DNA from: a virus
DNA: 46,496 nt
Virus record (IMG/VR): IMGVR_UViG_3300049043_000241
Span: 1-46,496 of that record
Reading direction: 5' to 3' (one strand)
The notes beneath the pieces are model-generated. The model saw only the letters and a list, made by a program, of their open reading frames with translations. It was not told where the DNA came from and did no database searches. Each line of letters starts with the position of its first letter. Within the stretch, counting starts at the first letter, position 1. A program made the position numbers and the translations under genes. Positions 46,205 through 46,496 of this stretch are shown piece after piece.

Positions 46205-46496
46205 ATCTTTTCCTTGCGTCCATCTCAGTGCGCTCACTCCTGATCGTTCAGCTTTAGATCGTTCGCGCAGTGCGCACTAGCTTCGCCCTCCCATTGTGAA
46301 ATGTGTCGTAGCGAACAGGGCAAAAAAGTCGTTCAAAAATTACGTCGCTCCTAAAAGGGGATGCCCGCCCCCACCCTGCCTAGTACGTCCGTACTACTGC
46401 TCTGTAACGATTTGTAACTGATCAGCATTCCTGATCGATTAGCATTGTTAATTGATACGAATTCGTATCGTTAGCGTTTGCTGAGAATAGCAATAC
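46205..46496. other. gene-free control region with further palindromes
   Basis: No credible gene. Visible elements: GATCGTTC twice (46243-46250, 46258-46265), AGTGCGCACT (46270-46279, perfect), AGTACG-TC-CGTACT (46382-46395, perfect), GTAAC twice (46406-46410, 46416-46420), TGATCAGCATT and GATCGATTAGCATT, and GATACGAATTCGTATC (46454-46469, perfect 16-bp palindrome). Alternating AT-rich blocks, short direct repeats and palindromes are compatible with an origin of replication or a genetic switch. Confidence 0.5.

Noticed and set aside
1-46496. Terminal redundancy between the two window ends
   Set aside because: I compared the first and last few hundred bases by eye and saw no shared sequence; both ends seem to be arbitrary cuts.

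Overview
This window is a large part of a tailed double-stranded DNA phage genome with siphovirus-type morphology genes: a tape measure protein of about 1,830 codons, a tail tube protein, two tail assembly chaperones, and no contractile sheath. The long tail fibre, the DUF7936 protein and the small 4-Cys head protein belong to families I associate with cyanophages and uncultured aquatic phages. The short ribonucleotide reductase with a ferritin-like partner points the same way. A Synechococcus/Cyanobium-like host in fresh or brackish water is my inference; no host gene proves it. The sequence is not finished quality. Nearly every gene over about 150 codons is broken by single-base indels while protein homology continues smoothly into the next frame, as in an unpolished long-read assembly. 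Coordinates below give the whole inferred gene, and frameshifts are noted where they matter.

Layout. About 0.3-37.3 kb is one long minus-strand late region, read from high to low coordinates: DUF1073 portal (37.3-35.9), DUF5872 protein, MuF-like minor head protein, a sugar/methyl cassette (GT4 and GT32-like glycosyltransferases, FkbM methyltransferase; 34.6-32.0), small head-associated proteins, DUF2213 protease/scaffold, Gp24-like cement, DUF2184 major capsid, connector and tail-completion proteins, tail tube, tail assembly chaperones, tape measure (23.7-18.2), minor tail proteins, NlpC/P60 protein, tail tip protein, a tube-like protein with two related domains, a 5 kb tail fibre, a GC-rich LamG-type second fibre (6.9-2.9), and small tail-associated genes. 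An XRE regulator sits on the opposite strand inside the head operon at 30.4 kb. A plus-strand fragment of unknown function lies at the left edge.

At 37.35-40.5 kb the strand switches. A PD-(D/E)XK-like protein, a GIY-YIG/NUMOD homing endonuclease, the large terminase and three small genes run rightward. They meet a second minus-strand operon (46.0-40.7 kb) at an 11-bp inverted repeat. That operon holds tandem micro-ORFs, several small unknown genes, a ribonucleotide reductase alpha subunit with a ferritin-like beta subunit, a tRNA-like sequence, a metallophosphoesterase and a small helical protein.

The last 0.45 kb has no gene and is dense in palindromes and tandem repeats. With the TGAGAC/GTCTCA motif cluster just inside the operon it looks like a control region. 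No integrase, DNA polymerase, lysis gene or small terminase was recognised, so the window is probably an incomplete genome.
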